From: Haloarcula argentinensis DSM 12282
Lineage (GTDB): Archaea > Halobacteriota > Halobacteria > Halobacteriales > Haloarculaceae
Reading direction: 5' to 3'
DNA: 64,000 bases
Assembly (NCBI GenBank): GCA_000336895.1
Contig: AOLX01000026.1
Span: 63,220 to 127,219 of the forward strand
Shown: piece after piece, positions 1-9,338 of the stretch
How positions within the stretch are numbered: the stretch's first letter is position 1
Layout of the letters: each line of letters opens with the position of its first letter
The notes under the pieces: generated by a model
The model's input: only the letters and a program-made list of their open reading frames with translations
The model's database searches: none
What the model was told of the DNA's origin: nothing
Program-made: the position numbers and the translations under genes

Positions 1-1880
1 TCTTCCTGCTGGTCGGTCGCCTCGACGATCTCTTTCGTCGCCGCCTCGGCCTCTTGAGCGTGGTTCTGTGCGTCTTCGACCATCGAAGTCACGTTCTCGA
101 TAGCGCTCGCCTGGTCGTCGTTGGCGTCGGCGACCTCTTGGATACCTCTCGTCGCCTCCTCGACGGCGTCGGAAATCTCGTCCAGCGCATCCAGCGCGTC
201 TGTGATCTCGGACTCCGCACGCTCGACCTGCTCGTGGGAGGTTTCGACCATGTCGGCCGTTTCGGTCGCCTGATCCTGAATCGTCGTGATGCTCGTCGAG
301 ATCTCGGAGGCGTACTCGCTCGTCTCGTTTGCGAGCGTCTTCACCTCGTCGGCCACGACAGCGAACCCGCTCCCGCTTTCGCCGGCCCTGGCCGCCTCGA
401 TGTTGGCGTTCAGCGCGAGCATATTCGTCTGCTCCGCCACGTCGGCGATTATCTCGACGATCTCGCTCACTTCGTCCATCTGGTCGTCGAGGTCTGTGAC
501 GGTGTCCACGAGGTCTTCGCTCGTCTCGGTGAGGCCATCGGTAACGTCCATGACTGCTTCACCGGCATTTGATCCGTCTTCCGCAGCCGCCTTCGCGCGC
601 TGTGCTGCTGACGCTACTTCGCTAGACGTTGCGGCGACCTCCTCCATCCCAGCCCCGATGTCCTGAATGTTGTCGGCCGCCTGGGTGAGGGAGTCGGTCT
701 GTTCGGCGACCCGGGTCTCGACGGCCGCTGCGGACGAATTCGCCTGCTCGATAGTGGTCGCAAGTTGCTGTGCCTGTGCGTCCACTTGGTCCGCCAACTG
801 CTCGACCTGTTCGGCCATGTCGTTGAGCGAACCGACGACCTCGTACAGCTGGTCGTCGACGTACTCGCCGCCGTCAGTCCGGTCGAACGACGCCCGGGCG
901 TCGAGGCGGCCATTTTTGAGTGCGGCCATGGTCGATTTGACTTCGTCGACCAGGCTCGTCACGGCCTCGTGGCGGTTAGCCTCGTCAGTTCGGTCCTGGA
1001 CCATCTCGACGACCGCGATGAGTTCGCCGTCGCCGTCGTAAATCGGGGCAGCGCTGAACGAGATGTGGCGTTCGTTCCCGTGCTGGTCGGCCATTACGCT
1101 CGTGTCGCGGTACAGCGTGAAATCCTCGTCTTCGACCTTCGGCACGTCGTACTCTGTGTGGGTGGTCTCCGGGACATCGAGGACTTTGTCGGCGAGTGTC
1201 TTTCCGCGTCGGCCGTCCGGATAGAACGCCATACTCGCCATCTCCATCTCCTGTGCTTCGGCCTCGGAGACGCCGGTAAGGTTTTCTATCGAACTGTTCC
1301 AGCTGAGGATATCGCCGTTCGTATCCAGAACAAAGAGCGGCGTCCCGATATGCTGCAGTACGTCGTGGTAGTCGAACCCTTCGTTAGAGCCGCTTTTAGC
1401 TGTAGAGCCGGTGAACGAATCGATGCCGGCCTGGGAGACGGACCGTGTCGTTTCCAGTCCTTCGTGAAGCTCCGCCTCGACAGTGTCGATGGCGGCCTGG
1501 GCATCCGGGCCGAGTTCATCCCGAAGCTGCTCGAACGCACCTTCGACGAGCGATTCGGTGACGAAGCCTTGGGTTGCGATGAACTCGCGCTGGCTGATTC
1601 CGGCGCTTTCGTAGTCGCCGATCAGCGCTCGGAGTTCGTCAGGCTCGAGTTCGAACTGTCGCTCGACGTGCTGTGTCCCGGTAGCGGCCTTCTCGGGGTC
1701 GTCGAAGCAGTCGTTGAGGCGTGGCGAGTCCGGGTCAATGGCGTCGGCCAGAAAGCGAGTTTGCCCGTCGCTCGTGACGAGTCCGCCATCCGCCCGTCTG
1801 GCCGCAGCGTCCGGAGAACGGGACCGCTGGCCGTAGAGATAGGTGCGGATCTGTTCGAGCATAAGGTAGCTATGTTCCAT
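1..1880 (-). CDS. Methyl-accepting chemotaxis transducer (soluble, PAS-containing), 3' end outside window
   Basis: Cytoplasmic chemoreceptor that would control CheA. The frame is open from 1880 to the window edge, so the C-terminus is missing. Residues 1-150 are mostly helical and unassigned. A PAS domain spans about 170-300 (HIGTPLFVLDTNGDILSW). A long methyl-accepting coiled coil follows, with the conserved hairpin tip at about 475-520 (EQTNMLALNANIEAARAGE). I see no transmembrane segment, so the signal is probably intracellular. ATG 1880 is chosen because CTTTATC at 1902-1909 sits about 26 bases upstream, the spacing of a leaderless haloarchaeal promoter. It is divergent from the heme A synthase gene. 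The ligand is not readable from sequence. Confidence 0.93.
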   Translation of the reverse strand, partial: MEHSYLMLEQIRTYLYGQRSRSPDAAARRADGGLVTSDGQTRFLADAIDPDSPRLNDCFDDPEKAATGTQHVERQFELEPDELRALIGDYESAGISQREFIATQGFVTESLVEGAFEQLRDELGPDAQAAIDTVEAELHEGLETTRSVSQAGIDSFTGSTAKSGSNEGFDYHDVLQHIGTPLFVLDTNGDILSWNSSIENLTGVSEAEAQEMEMASMAFYPDGRRGKTLADKVLDVPETTHTEYDVPKVEDEDFTLYRDTSVMADQHGNERHISFSAAPIYDGDGELIAVVEMVQDRTDEANRHEAVTSLVDEVKSTMAALKNGRLDARASFDRTDGGEYVDDQLYEVVGSLNDMAEQVEQLADQVDAQAQQLATTIEQANSSAAAVETRVAEQTDSLTQAADNIQDIGAGMEEVAATSSEVASAAQRAKAAAEDGSNAGEAVMDVTDGLTETSEDLVDTVTDLDDQMDEVSEIVEIIADVAEQTNMLALNANIEAARAGESGSGFAVVADEVKTLANETSEYASEISTSITTIQDQATETADMVETSHEQVERAESEITDALDALDEISDAVEEATRGIQEVADANDDQASAIENVTSMVEDAQNHAQEAEAATKEIVEATDQQE

Positions 1881-1990
1881 TCCAACACACCTGTAGATAA
1901 AGATGACTCCGGGAGTATCAGCAAAGATAATTGTACTTGTCGGCAGAGCGGGAAAAGAGAGCATAAGTACGTGCAACCGAAGTGCTAGAT

Positions 1991-2479
1991 ATGACCACCC
2001 GTTTCCGCCGACTGGTGGCGACGACGACGGTGCTGACGTTCGCACTCATCCTGCTCGGCGTGTACACCGGTGCTATCGGTGCCGGGCTGACCTGTGAGGC
2101 ACGCTGGCCGTTCTGTGACGGCTGGATGGGGCTGTTCCCCGCAAACTGGGCAAGCTTCGTCGAGTGGTTCCACCGTCTAGTCGCAATGGTTACCGGCTTC
2201 GGCATTCTCGGATCGACAATTGCCGCGTGGCGTGGCGAGTACAGCCGACGGATCAAGCTCGCGACTGCCGTCGCAACGGTCGTACTCCCAGTGCAAGTCC
2301 TCCTCGGCGCGAACACCATCTTCAACTTCGGTGCCACGGCGCAGGTGCTCCACCACGGGGCCGCACAGCTCATCTTCGGCGCGATGGTCGCGGCGACGGC
2401 GTGGGCCTACACCGATACGGCGGAGTCGCGGTCGGTACAATCGGCCGATACCCAGCACACAGCACGCGCTGACGATTGA
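1991..2479 (+). CDS. ctaA: Half-size heme A synthase (COX15/CtaA family)
   Basis: Membrane protein of 162 residues that would convert heme O to heme A for terminal oxidases. Four hydrophobic segments are visible, with one conserved histidine in FHRLVAMVTG and a histidine pair in VLHHGAAQLIFG, the heme-binding positions of the family. Bacterial CtaA is about 300 residues and built from two such halves, so this is the one-half archaeal form and probably acts as a dimer. Two cysteines in a short external loop (LTCEARWPFCDG) match the CtaA loop cysteine pair. ATG 1991 is preferred over GTG 1982 because a weak A/T box (CATAAGTA) lies about 26 bases before it. Confidence 0.85.
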   Translation: MTTRFRRLVATTTVLTFALILLGVYTGAIGAGLTCEARWPFCDGWMGLFPANWASFVEWFHRLVAMVTGFGILGSTIAAWRGEYSRRIKLATAVATVVLPVQVLLGANTIFNFGATAQVLHHGAAQLIFGAMVAATAWAYTDTAESRSVQSADTQHTARADD

Positions 2480-2543
2480 ATACGAGTCCCACCTCCGTGG
2501 GTAACACGTAAGATATATTCGGGTCTGTCGTGTGGTGAGGATT

Positions 2544-3344
2544 ATGTCAGACAACGGCCTTTCGCGACGCCAGTATCTCTCCACGGTCGGTGGAACCGCA
2601 GTAACCGTCTCGCTTGCCGGCTGTTTCGGCGGCGGTGGCGGTGACGGCGGCGACGGCAGTACCGAAATCACTGCTGGAACTGCACCGGGGTTCCCCCCGT
2701 TCGAGATGAAGCAGGACGGCGAACTCGTCGGGTTCGACATCGATCTGCTCGAAGCGGTCGTCGACGAGACCGACTACACCCTGGCCGGCTGGGAGGAGTT
2801 CGAGTTCAAGTCCCTGATTCCGGCGCTGACCAACGAGAACATCGACGTGGTCGCCGCGGGGATGACGATCAACGACGAGCGCGACGAGACCATCGACTTC
2901 ACCGATCCGTACTACAGTTCGAATCAGGCGATTGTCGTCCGTGAAGACGGTGACTTCTCACCGGCGTCACTGTCGGATCTCTCCGGACGTGCTATCGGCG
3001 CACAGAAGGGGACAACCGGTGAGAGTACGATCCAGTCGGAGCTCATCGAACCGGGGAACCTCGACGAGTCGAACTACAACTCCTACGGCAACTACGTGCT
3101 GGCAGTCGAAGACCTCCAGAACGGCAACATCGACGCCGTGGTCATTGACGAACCGGTCGCCCAGACCTTCGCCGCCCAGCGCCCGGTCGCCATTGCCTTC
3201 ACCTACGAAACGGGCGAGAACTTCGGCTTTGGCGTCCGCGATGGCGACGACGAGTTCACGCAGGCGCTCAACGACGGCCTGTCCACCGTCAGGGATGGCA
3301 GCACCTACCAGGACCTGACGAACAAGTGGTTCGGCCAGCAGTAA
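2544..3344 (+). CDS. Amino acid ABC transporter, substrate-binding lipoprotein
   Basis: Extracytoplasmic binding protein of 266 residues, first gene of a four-gene importer. The N-terminus has a twin-arginine motif (SRRQYL) and an LAGC lipobox followed by a Gly/Asp-rich linker, so it is probably exported folded by Tat and lipid-anchored. The rest is an SBP_bac_3 fold: the start (TAPGFPPFEM), VVAAGMTINDERDETIDFTDPYY and VIDEPVA are typical of glutamine, histidine or arginine binders. GGTGAGG at 2534-2540 lies just before ATG 2544, and a GATATATT box lies about 30 bases upstream. The permease starts 3 bases after the stop. The exact amino acid cannot be told. Confidence 0.9.
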   Translation: MSDNGLSRRQYLSTVGGTAVTVSLAGCFGGGGGDGGDGSTEITAGTAPGFPPFEMKQDGELVGFDIDLLEAVVDETDYTLAGWEEFEFKSLIPALTNENIDVVAAGMTINDERDETIDFTDPYYSSNQAIVVREDGDFSPASLSDLSGRAIGAQKGTTGESTIQSELIEPGNLDESNYNSYGNYVLAVEDLQNGNIDAVVIDEPVAQTFAAQRPVAIAFTYETGENFGFGVRDGDDEFTQALNDGLSTVRDGSTYQDLTNKWFGQQ

Positions 3345-3347
3345 CCG

Positions 3348-4028
3348 ATGCCACCCTTCCCGTTGCAGAGTGACTGGGCGTTCGTTGCCGGGAACCTCGA
3401 CCTGCTACTCGCAGGCACGGGTATCACGATCGGCCTGACAGCCGCGAGCATTCTGCTCGGCTTTCTGCTCGGTTTCCCGGCGGGAGCCGTCGAGGTGTAC
3501 AGCCGTGGCCCGCTCAAACGCGCCGTCGAGTCGGCCGGCGTCGTGCTCCGCGGAACGCCGCTGCTCGTCATCATTATCCTGCTGTTCTTTGGCCTCTCGG
3601 TGTCAAGCAGCGCCTTCGTGACGGCGACCATCGCGCTCGGCCTCCGGAGTGCTGCATACCAATCGCAGATCTTCCGCGGCGCGCTCCAGAGCGTCGACGA
3701 GGGGCAACTGGAAGCCGCGCGCGCCATCGGCATGGGTCGGCTCCAGGCCATCCGTAGCGTCGTCGTCCCGCAGGCGTTGCGCCGGAGCGTGCCCGGCTTC
3801 CAGAACGAGTTCACGATCGTCCTCAAAGACACGAGTATCGCCATCGTCATCGGCCTCGGCGAACTGCTGACCGTCGGCCAGAACCTCTATCAGGGCGGTC
3901 AGAGTACCGCTGCACTTGAGATTTTCCTGACTGTGAGCCTCATTTACTTCGTTCTCACGTTCGTGACGAACCGCTCGCTCGATTACGTCGACGACCACTT
4001 CAGCATCCCCGGAGGTGAGCGGGCGTGA
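3348..4028 (+). CDS. Polar amino acid ABC transporter permease (short)
   Basis: Inner-membrane permease of 226 residues in the HisM/GlnP family. It has five predicted membrane segments and the cytoplasmic EAA loop that contacts the ATPase (EGQLEAARAIGMGRLQAIRS then VVPQALRRSVPG). The gene follows the binding protein by 3 bases, and its stop overlaps the GTG of the ATPase gene by 4 bases, so the genes are translationally coupled. A second, longer permease after the ATPase probably completes a heterodimeric channel. Confidence 0.9.
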   Translation: MPPFPLQSDWAFVAGNLDLLLAGTGITIGLTAASILLGFLLGFPAGAVEVYSRGPLKRAVESAGVVLRGTPLLVIIILLFFGLSVSSSAFVTATIALGLRSAAYQSQIFRGALQSVDEGQLEAARAIGMGRLQAIRSVVVPQALRRSVPGFQNEFTIVLKDTSIAIVIGLGELLTVGQNLYQGGQSTAALEIFLTVSLIYFVLTFVTNRSLDYVDDHFSIPGGERA

Positions 4029-4777
4029 GCGACCCGTTGCTGGAGCTTGACGATGTGTACAAGTCTTACGGCGAGGAACAGGTGCTCTCCGGTGTCAGCT
4101 TCGAGATGGACGCCGGCGATGTCGACGTCGTTATCGGCCCAAGCGGAAGCGGCAAATCGACGATGCTCCGTTGTGTGAACCGCCTCACCGAGATCAACGG
4201 CGGCGACATCTACCTCGACGGTGATTGCATCACTGACGCCGACACTGACGTGAACGAACTGCGAAAGCAGGTCGGGATGGTGTTTCAGGATTTCAACCTC
4301 TTTGCCCACCTCACGGCGCTCGGGAACGTCACACTCGGCTTGCGGAAAGTCCGCGACATGGACAAAGCGACAGCCCAAGAGCAGGGCTACGAACATCTGG
4401 AGCAGGTCGGGCTGCTGGATCAGGCGGACTCCTATCCCGCCGAACTTTCCGGCGGACAGAAACAGCGTGTCGGCATCGCCCGCGCGCTGGCGATGGACCC
4501 GAAGCTCCTCCTGTTCGACGAGCCGACCAGCGCGCTGGACCCCGAGCTCGTCGGCGAAGTCGTCGAGGTGATGCGCGACCTCGCCGCCGAAGGCATCACG
4601 ATGCTTGTCGTCAGTCACGAGATGGGGTTCGCGCGGTCTGCAGCGTCGGACATCATCTTCCTTGACGATGGGCAAATTGTCGAACACGGCCCACCGGAAC
4701 AACTGTTCGAGAACCCTCAGGCGGCCCGGACCGGTGAATTCCTCAGCCGTCTAGAGACAGCCCACGAGGAGGAGTGA
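4025..4777 (+). CDS. Polar amino acid ABC transporter ATP-binding protein
   Basis: Cytoplasmic ATPase of 250 residues, GlnQ/HisP type. Walker A is GPSGSGKST (about residues 38-46), the Q-loop is in VFQDFNLFAHL, the signature is LSGGQKQRVGIARALAM, Walker B is LLLFDEPTSALDPE and the switch histidine is in VVSHEMGF. It starts at GTG 4025, overlapping the upstream permease stop, and the second permease begins 3 bases after its stop. One odd feature is the acidic DAGDVDVVIGPSG before Walker A, where the family usually has KGEVVVIIGPSG. Confidence 0.93.
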   Translation: MSDPLLELDDVYKSYGEEQVLSGVSFEMDAGDVDVVIGPSGSGKSTMLRCVNRLTEINGGDIYLDGDCITDADTDVNELRKQVGMVFQDFNLFAHLTALGNVTLGLRKVRDMDKATAQEQGYEHLEQVGLLDQADSYPAELSGGQKQRVGIARALAMDPKLLLFDEPTSALDPELVGEVVEVMRDLAAEGITMLVVSHEMGFARSAASDIIFLDDGQIVEHGPPEQLFENPQAARTGEFLSRLETAHEEE

Positions 4778-4780
4778 CCG

Positions 4781-5761
4781 ATGGGGACGCCGGAGTCCAC
4801 GACTTCCGGGCGAACGCTCCGTGCCCGCGCCGCCGGGCTGACAGACCAGCCACTGACGCTACTTACCGTCGGGGTCTTCTGGACGTGGCTCGTCGTCCGG
4901 TGGACGAACGACTTCCTGCTGGACGGCGCGCTCATCGAGCGCAACACGTCGTTCTTCCCGGTCGGGCCGTTCGAGGCAGCCGCGGCGACGCTCGGCGCTC
5001 TCGCCGCGAGTCTCGGTCCGGTCGGGTTCCCCGTCGGCTGGCTCGCCGGCTTCTTCGAGTTTCTGGCAGCGTCGATCCCCTACTTGCCGCAACTGGCGAC
5101 CGGCGTGTGGGCCACGATACTGCTGACGGTACTTGGCATCGCGCTGGGGTTCCTCATCGCCGTCCCGCTCAGCGTCGCTCGGGTGTACGGCGGGAGTGCC
5201 ACTCGTTTGCTCGCGCTGGGGTACACCGAACTGTTCCGCGGGACGCCGCTGCTCGCCCAACTGTTCGTCCTCTACTTCGCGACGCCGCTGACGACGATCA
5301 TCCGTGAACTGCCCGCGGTCGGGACCGGATTCATCCCCGCGCAGGCGTTCTGGGTGGCCGTCATCGCGTTCATGCTCAACAGCGCCGCCTACCAGTCGGA
5401 GTACATCCGCTCGGCGCTGAACTCCGTCCCGGAGGGGCAACTCACCGCCGCACGTGCCATCGGCCTCTCGAAGGTCGATGGGATACGCCACGTCGTCCTG
5501 CCCCAGGGCCTTCGCTACGCCATTCCGGGCTGGTCGAACGAACTGGTGTACCTCATCAAGTACTCGTCGCTGGCGAGTTTCATCACCGTCCGCGAACTGT
5601 TCGAGCGGACCGACGCCATCGCCAGCGAAACCTACCGGTACACGGAGCTGTTCGTCCTCGCCGGCCTGCTGTATCTGGCGCTTGTTATCTCGGCGTCACT
5701 GGTGATGGAATACGTCGAGGACCGGGTCGCGATTCCCGGTCTCGGCACGACCAGTCGATGA
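4781..5761 (+). CDS. Polar amino acid ABC transporter permease (long)
   Basis: Second permease of the importer, 326 residues, about 100 longer than its partner. The N-terminal half (to about residue 105) adds a membrane segment and a hydrophobic loop before the core. The core starts near VWATILLTVLGIALG and carries the EAA loop (EGQLTAARAIGLSKVDGIRH then VVLPQGLRYAIPG). It is the last gene of the operon. Its TGA ends at 5761, directly abutting the rfcL stop on the other strand, so there is no spacer between the convergent genes. Confidence 0.9.
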   Translation: MGTPESTTSGRTLRARAAGLTDQPLTLLTVGVFWTWLVVRWTNDFLLDGALIERNTSFFPVGPFEAAAATLGALAASLGPVGFPVGWLAGFFEFLAASIPYLPQLATGVWATILLTVLGIALGFLIAVPLSVARVYGGSATRLLALGYTELFRGTPLLAQLFVLYFATPLTTIIRELPAVGTGFIPAQAFWVAVIAFMLNSAAYQSEYIRSALNSVPEGQLTAARAIGLSKVDGIRHVVLPQGLRYAIPGWSNELVYLIKYSSLASFITVRELFERTDAIASETYRYTELFVLAGLLYLALVISASLVMEYVEDRVAIPGLGTTSR

Positions 5762-7288
5762 CTACATAAAGTCAGAAAGGCCGGACTGCTGGTCGTCGTC
5801 TTCGGCTGCGTCGCTCGCTGTTTCCGTCTCGTCATCGGTAGCGGTGCCGTCACTGGTGGCGTCGGATTCAGCGCCATCGTCCGCCGCAAGGGTCACCTGC
5901 TGGTCACCGCTCTCCTCGCCGGCATCGGTATCCGAAGCATCGCCACCTGTATCGCTTTCTCCGTCACCGCCTTCCGCACTCGCACCCTCGAAAACCCCGC
6001 CGGAGTGCTCGACGGCGGCTTCCTCCTTGAGTGCCTCGGCGTCAGCGACGATGTCCTGCACCTTGTTCGTGTCTTTGCCCGACCCGGTGACGAAGGAAAC
6101 GTGTTCGGCCTCCATGTCGTAGGTCGCCGCCATTGCCACCGTTAGCTCGCGGTTCCGGCAGTGGTGAGTCATCGTCGAGAGGAACGGCATGATTTCCCGG
6201 CGAGCGGTCCGCATCGAGACGCCGTCGATAGCGGCGATCTGCTGGGCGACGTAGTCCCGCGTGTTTCGGGTTCCCTTCGACCGGCCGAGTTTCGACCAGT
6301 AGCTCGGCGGGCCGTAGCGGGTCCAGCCGCCCTTCGTTCCGTCCCGCGCCGCGGCGACGCCGGCGGTCATGTTGTCGCCAGCGTACCGCCAGAAGGAGTA
6401 GTTCTGTGTCTCGCGGACGCGGCCGAGCCACTGGTCGGCGTTCGAGAGGAACTCGTATGCGCGGACCAATTCGGTGCCCTCGTAGTCCTTTGGCATGTTG
6501 TCCTCGATCCAGTTGATGAGGTCGTCTGGCGTCTCGTCCACGTCGTAACTGGCCTCTAGCGCTTCCTGCGCGCCGGCCTCCTTGAGCACCACGTCGAGGT
6601 ACTCGAAGATGCCCTCGGTCGTATCGCGCTCGCCGGTCACCACGTCGTCGGCGGTCAGGCGCTCCGTCGTCTCGGCGATAGCCTGGAGGTCCTTGACCGC
6701 GCCCCGCAGGTCGCCGCTGTTTTGCTCGGCGAGTTCCTGTAGCGCGTCGGACTCGTACTCGACGCCTTCCTGGCGACAGAGGTCACGCAGGACGGGGACG
6801 ATAGAGCGGGGCGAGACATCCCGGAACTCGATGTCCTGGCAGTTGTTCCGCAGGCCGTTTGACATCTCGTAGTACTCGTTGGCGATGAGGATCATCGGCT
6901 GGCTGGCCTCCTTCACGAGGGCCGTTATCGCCCGTGCACCCCCGCGGTCGGCGTTGCCGTGGATGTTGTCCGCCTCGTCCATGATGACGAGTCGGCGGCC
7001 GCCACCGCCAGCGGTCAGTGTCCCGGACTTGGCGGCTTCGCCGGCCACCCGATTGATTACGTCCTTGGTCCGGGAGTCGCTGGCGTTGAGTTCGATGGTC
7101 GGCCACCCCATGTCGTTTGCCAGCGCGTGGGCGGCCGAGGTCTTCCCGATACCCGGGGACCCATAGAGGATGACCGCCTCGCGGTGGTCGTCCCACGTGT
7201 CCGCCCACTCTTTGAGTGCGTCGCGGGCCTTGTCGTTGCCCCGCACCTCCGACAGCGTCGTCGGGCGGTACTTCTCCGTCCAATCCAT
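5762..7288 (-). CDS. rfcL: Replication factor C large subunit (clamp loader)
   Basis: AAA+ subunit that, with RfcS, loads the PCNA sliding clamp. It has 508 residues. Walker A is GSPGIGKTS (residues 43-51), Walker B is LVIMDEADN (about 98-106), and the early WTEKYRPTTLSEVRG is the family start. After the AAA+ and collar domains comes a low-complexity Asp/Glu/Ser/Thr tail of about 75 residues. It ends in QSGLSDFM, a PCNA-interacting PIP-box (QxxLxxF). The long acidic tail is a common haloarchaeal addition. It is convergent with and directly abuts the ABC permease gene. The small subunit is not in this window. Confidence 0.95.
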   Translation of the reverse strand: MDWTEKYRPTTLSEVRGNDKARDALKEWADTWDDHREAVILYGSPGIGKTSAAHALANDMGWPTIELNASDSRTKDVINRVAGEAAKSGTLTAGGGGRRLVIMDEADNIHGNADRGGARAITALVKEASQPMILIANEYYEMSNGLRNNCQDIEFRDVSPRSIVPVLRDLCRQEGVEYESDALQELAEQNSGDLRGAVKDLQAIAETTERLTADDVVTGERDTTEGIFEYLDVVLKEAGAQEALEASYDVDETPDDLINWIEDNMPKDYEGTELVRAYEFLSNADQWLGRVRETQNYSFWRYAGDNMTAGVAAARDGTKGGWTRYGPPSYWSKLGRSKGTRNTRDYVAQQIAAIDGVSMRTARREIMPFLSTMTHHCRNRELTVAMAATYDMEAEHVSFVTGSGKDTNKVQDIVADAEALKEEAAVEHSGGVFEGASAEGGDGESDTGGDASDTDAGEESGDQQVTLAADDGAESDATSDGTATDDETETASDAAEDDDQQSGLSDFM

Positions 7289-7386
7289 TTGATTGTGGTT
7301 GGCGCGACCGGCGTTTAGTGATTGCGGAGCAGTACCGGTCTACTGCTGAGGTTTTTATCGGAAGCAACGGACAGCGTGTCTCACCA

Positions 7387-7935
7387 GTGGCCGGACGAGA
7401 TCTCCATTGTGACCCTCGCGGCGTCAGTCCCGTCATCGGCGTGGTCCTCATGCTCTCAATTACTGTCCTTCTGGCCGGGACAGTCGGCGGCGTTGTGCTC
7501 ACTGCAAGCAGCGACCTGAACCAACGGACGCCCACCGTCGCCCGCTCGACCGGAAACTTCGTGACTGGCCCATCGGGGGGATGCGGCGGAAACACAGTAG
7601 CGGTTCGACACGACGGCGGCGACTCGGTCCCAGCGGACGAACTGGAAGTCGCTGTTGCACTACCGGACACCGACGCCCGCATCGTCGACCTGCCAGTGTC
7701 CGGGACAGCGCTGTCAGCGAGCAATACTGACGATCCGGCCAACGTCGTCTACGACTACTGTGTCGGTGGTGTCATCGCCAACGGGGGCCAACAGTGGTCG
7801 GCGGGTCGGGCCATCACCTTCCAGTTGAACGCCGGCGGCGGGACCGTCGAACCGGGCGATACCATCGAAATACGCGTCGTTCACACTCCGTCGAACGGTG
7901 TCCTTGCTGCCGTCGAGCTGACCGCCCGCCGGTAA
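7387..7935 (+). CDS. Type IV pilin-like secreted protein
   Basis: About 182 residues. The N-terminus has a short charged leader ending in Gly, then VSPVIGVVLMLSITVLLAGT, which matches the archaeal type IV pilin signal cut by a PibD-like peptidase just before the hydrophobic stretch. The remaining ~140 residues are Thr/Ser/Asp-rich, probably beta-structured and exposed. It may be a pilin or a pilin-anchored surface protein. I chose GTG 7387 because TTTTTATC at 7352-7359 lies about 30 bases upstream; an in-frame GTG at 7318 is the alternative. Four cysteines in the mature part (for example GGCGGN and YDYCVGG) are unusual for a haloarchaeal surface protein. Confidence 0.75.
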   Translation: MAGRDLHCDPRGVSPVIGVVLMLSITVLLAGTVGGVVLTASSDLNQRTPTVARSTGNFVTGPSGGCGGNTVAVRHDGGDSVPADELEVAVALPDTDARIVDLPVSGTALSASNTDDPANVVYDYCVGGVIANGGQQWSAGRAITFQLNAGGGTVEPGDTIEIRVVHTPSNGVLAAVELTARR

Positions 7936-7987
7936 GCGCCTGTGGTTCCGATACCCTTTTATTCGCGACCCTCCAGCGTGTGAACTA

Positions 7988-8695
7988 ATGGCAGGGGGCG
8001 CACGCGATGACCTCGCGGAAAAAATGGCGGGTGAGGTGGCACTGAGCGACGACCCAGGGGCGACCCTGCGGAAGTGGCGCACTGACTTCGGCGTTGCACA
8101 GACCGAACTCGCCGACGAACTTGACGTCTCCCCGTCGGTGGTCTCGGACTACGAGAGCGGGCGGCGCGACAACCCCGGTATTGGCGTGGTCAGGCGACTC
8201 GTCGTCGCCCTGCTCGACATCGACGAAAACCGCGGCGGCGACCACATCCGCCAGCACGCCCGCGTGCTTTCGGCTGGGTTCGACAGCGACGTGGTCCACG
8301 ACCTCCGCGAGTATTCCGCCAACGTCGGCGTCGAGCGCGTCTACGACGCTATCGACGCCGAAGAACTGTTCCGAGGCAGTCAGGACACCGTCGCAGGCCA
8401 CACCGTCATCAACTCCATCGCCGCCATCACACGCCTCTCCTCGGACGAGTTCTACCAGCTATACGGTCAGTCGACGAACCGCGCGCTCGTGTTCACGAAC
8501 GTGACCCGCGGTGAGTCCCCACTCGTCGCGCTTCGGGTCGTCTCGCCGACGCCAAACGCCGTCATCCTCCACGGGCTCGACGACGAGGCCGTCTGGGAGC
8601 ACGCACAGGACCTCGCTCGCATCGACGACTTCTCGCTGGCGGTCACCGACACCGATCTGGAGGACTTGCTGGGCGGCCTGCGAGAGCTTCCCTGA
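7988..8695 (+). CDS. XRE-family HTH transcriptional regulator
   Basis: DNA-binding regulator of 235 residues. The helix-turn-helix lies at about 27-75 (TLRKWRTDFGVAQTELADELDVS, then SVVSDYESGRRDNPGI). The C-terminal ~150 residues form an alpha/beta domain of unknown ligand, and the whole matches the archaeal family of predicted regulators with an N-terminal XRE domain. TTTTATT at 7957-7963 lies about 28 bases before ATG 7988, a leaderless arrangement. It follows the pilin-like gene with its own promoter, so a shared role is not implied. The target is unknown. Confidence 0.85.
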   Translation: MAGGARDDLAEKMAGEVALSDDPGATLRKWRTDFGVAQTELADELDVSPSVVSDYESGRRDNPGIGVVRRLVVALLDIDENRGGDHIRQHARVLSAGFDSDVVHDLREYSANVGVERVYDAIDAEELFRGSQDTVAGHTVINSIAAITRLSSDEFYQLYGQSTNRALVFTNVTRGESPLVALRVVSPTPNAVILHGLDDEAVWEHAQDLARIDDFSLAVTDTDLEDLLGGLRELP

Positions 8696-8816
8696 ACTCG
8701 CCGTTTCTGGCCGTACTGTTTTGCGCCCGCCAACGCACTTTCTGGAAAACGACTGCTGCCGTGACTGCGATCTCTTTGTGCACCGGACAGCGTGACATAA
8801 CTGCTCCGTCAGACTG

Positions 8817-9338
8817 CTACTCATTCATTGCACTGTCAAGTACATCTCGAATGAAATCACTTTTTTCAGCAGTGTATTTCTCTCGTCTTTTCGGGTATTT
8901 CTCCGCTAGCGCCCTCTTTAGCGACGCATATTGTTCAGCGACCTCTGGATGTTCTCTGAGGTACTCTCTGAAGGCGATTTTTTCGTGATAGAAATCACTA
9001 TCACATTCCACGAGTGAAAGGTAGTGCGTCCGTTTCGTACGTGGACCTTTGGCGAAGAATAGCCGATCGCATACGTCTTCATCGGGACGGTGCTCGTACC
9101 CGCTCTGTTCAAGAACTGGAACCAACGCTCCCGCTTCTTCCAGACTCTCGACAACTGCAAGGATATCGATTATCGGTTTCGCTGGCAAGCCTTCAATTGC
9201 GGTACTACCGATGTGTTCGAAATCAAGCAGTCGCTCACCAGCAACGGTTTTTAAGCGCTCAACTTCTTCCCCATAGGAGGCTTTCCACCCCTCTTGATAC
9301 TGTACGAGTTCGACTGTCCCTCGTTCCAACCCGATCAT
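8817..9338 (-). CDS. GrpB family protein (UPF0157, nucleotidyltransferase-like)
   Basis: 173 residues. The start (VELVQYQEGWKASYGEEVERL) and the core (DFEHIGSTAIEGLPAKPIIDILAVV) are the family signature, the latter being the nucleotidyltransferase-like GS...D.D motif. RTHYLSLVE and the C-terminal FREYLREHPEVAEQYASLKR also fit. Its biochemical role is unsettled. In some bacteria the domain is fused to dephospho-CoA kinase; here it stands alone. Codon use is AT-richer than in neighbours, which could reflect later acquisition. Confidence 0.85.
   Translation of the reverse strand: MIGLERGTVELVQYQEGWKASYGEEVERLKTVAGERLLDFEHIGSTAIEGLPAKPIIDILAVVESLEEAGALVPVLEQSGYEHRPDEDVCDRLFFAKGPRTKRTHYLSLVECDSDFYHEKIAFREYLREHPEVAEQYASLKRALAEKYPKRREKYTAEKSDFIRDVLDSAMNE

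Noticed and set aside
765..1988. 407-codon open frame on the plus strand
   Set aside because: It is the antisense of the chemotaxis transducer, which has clear PAS and MCP motifs. High GC at third positions opens long antisense frames in this genome.
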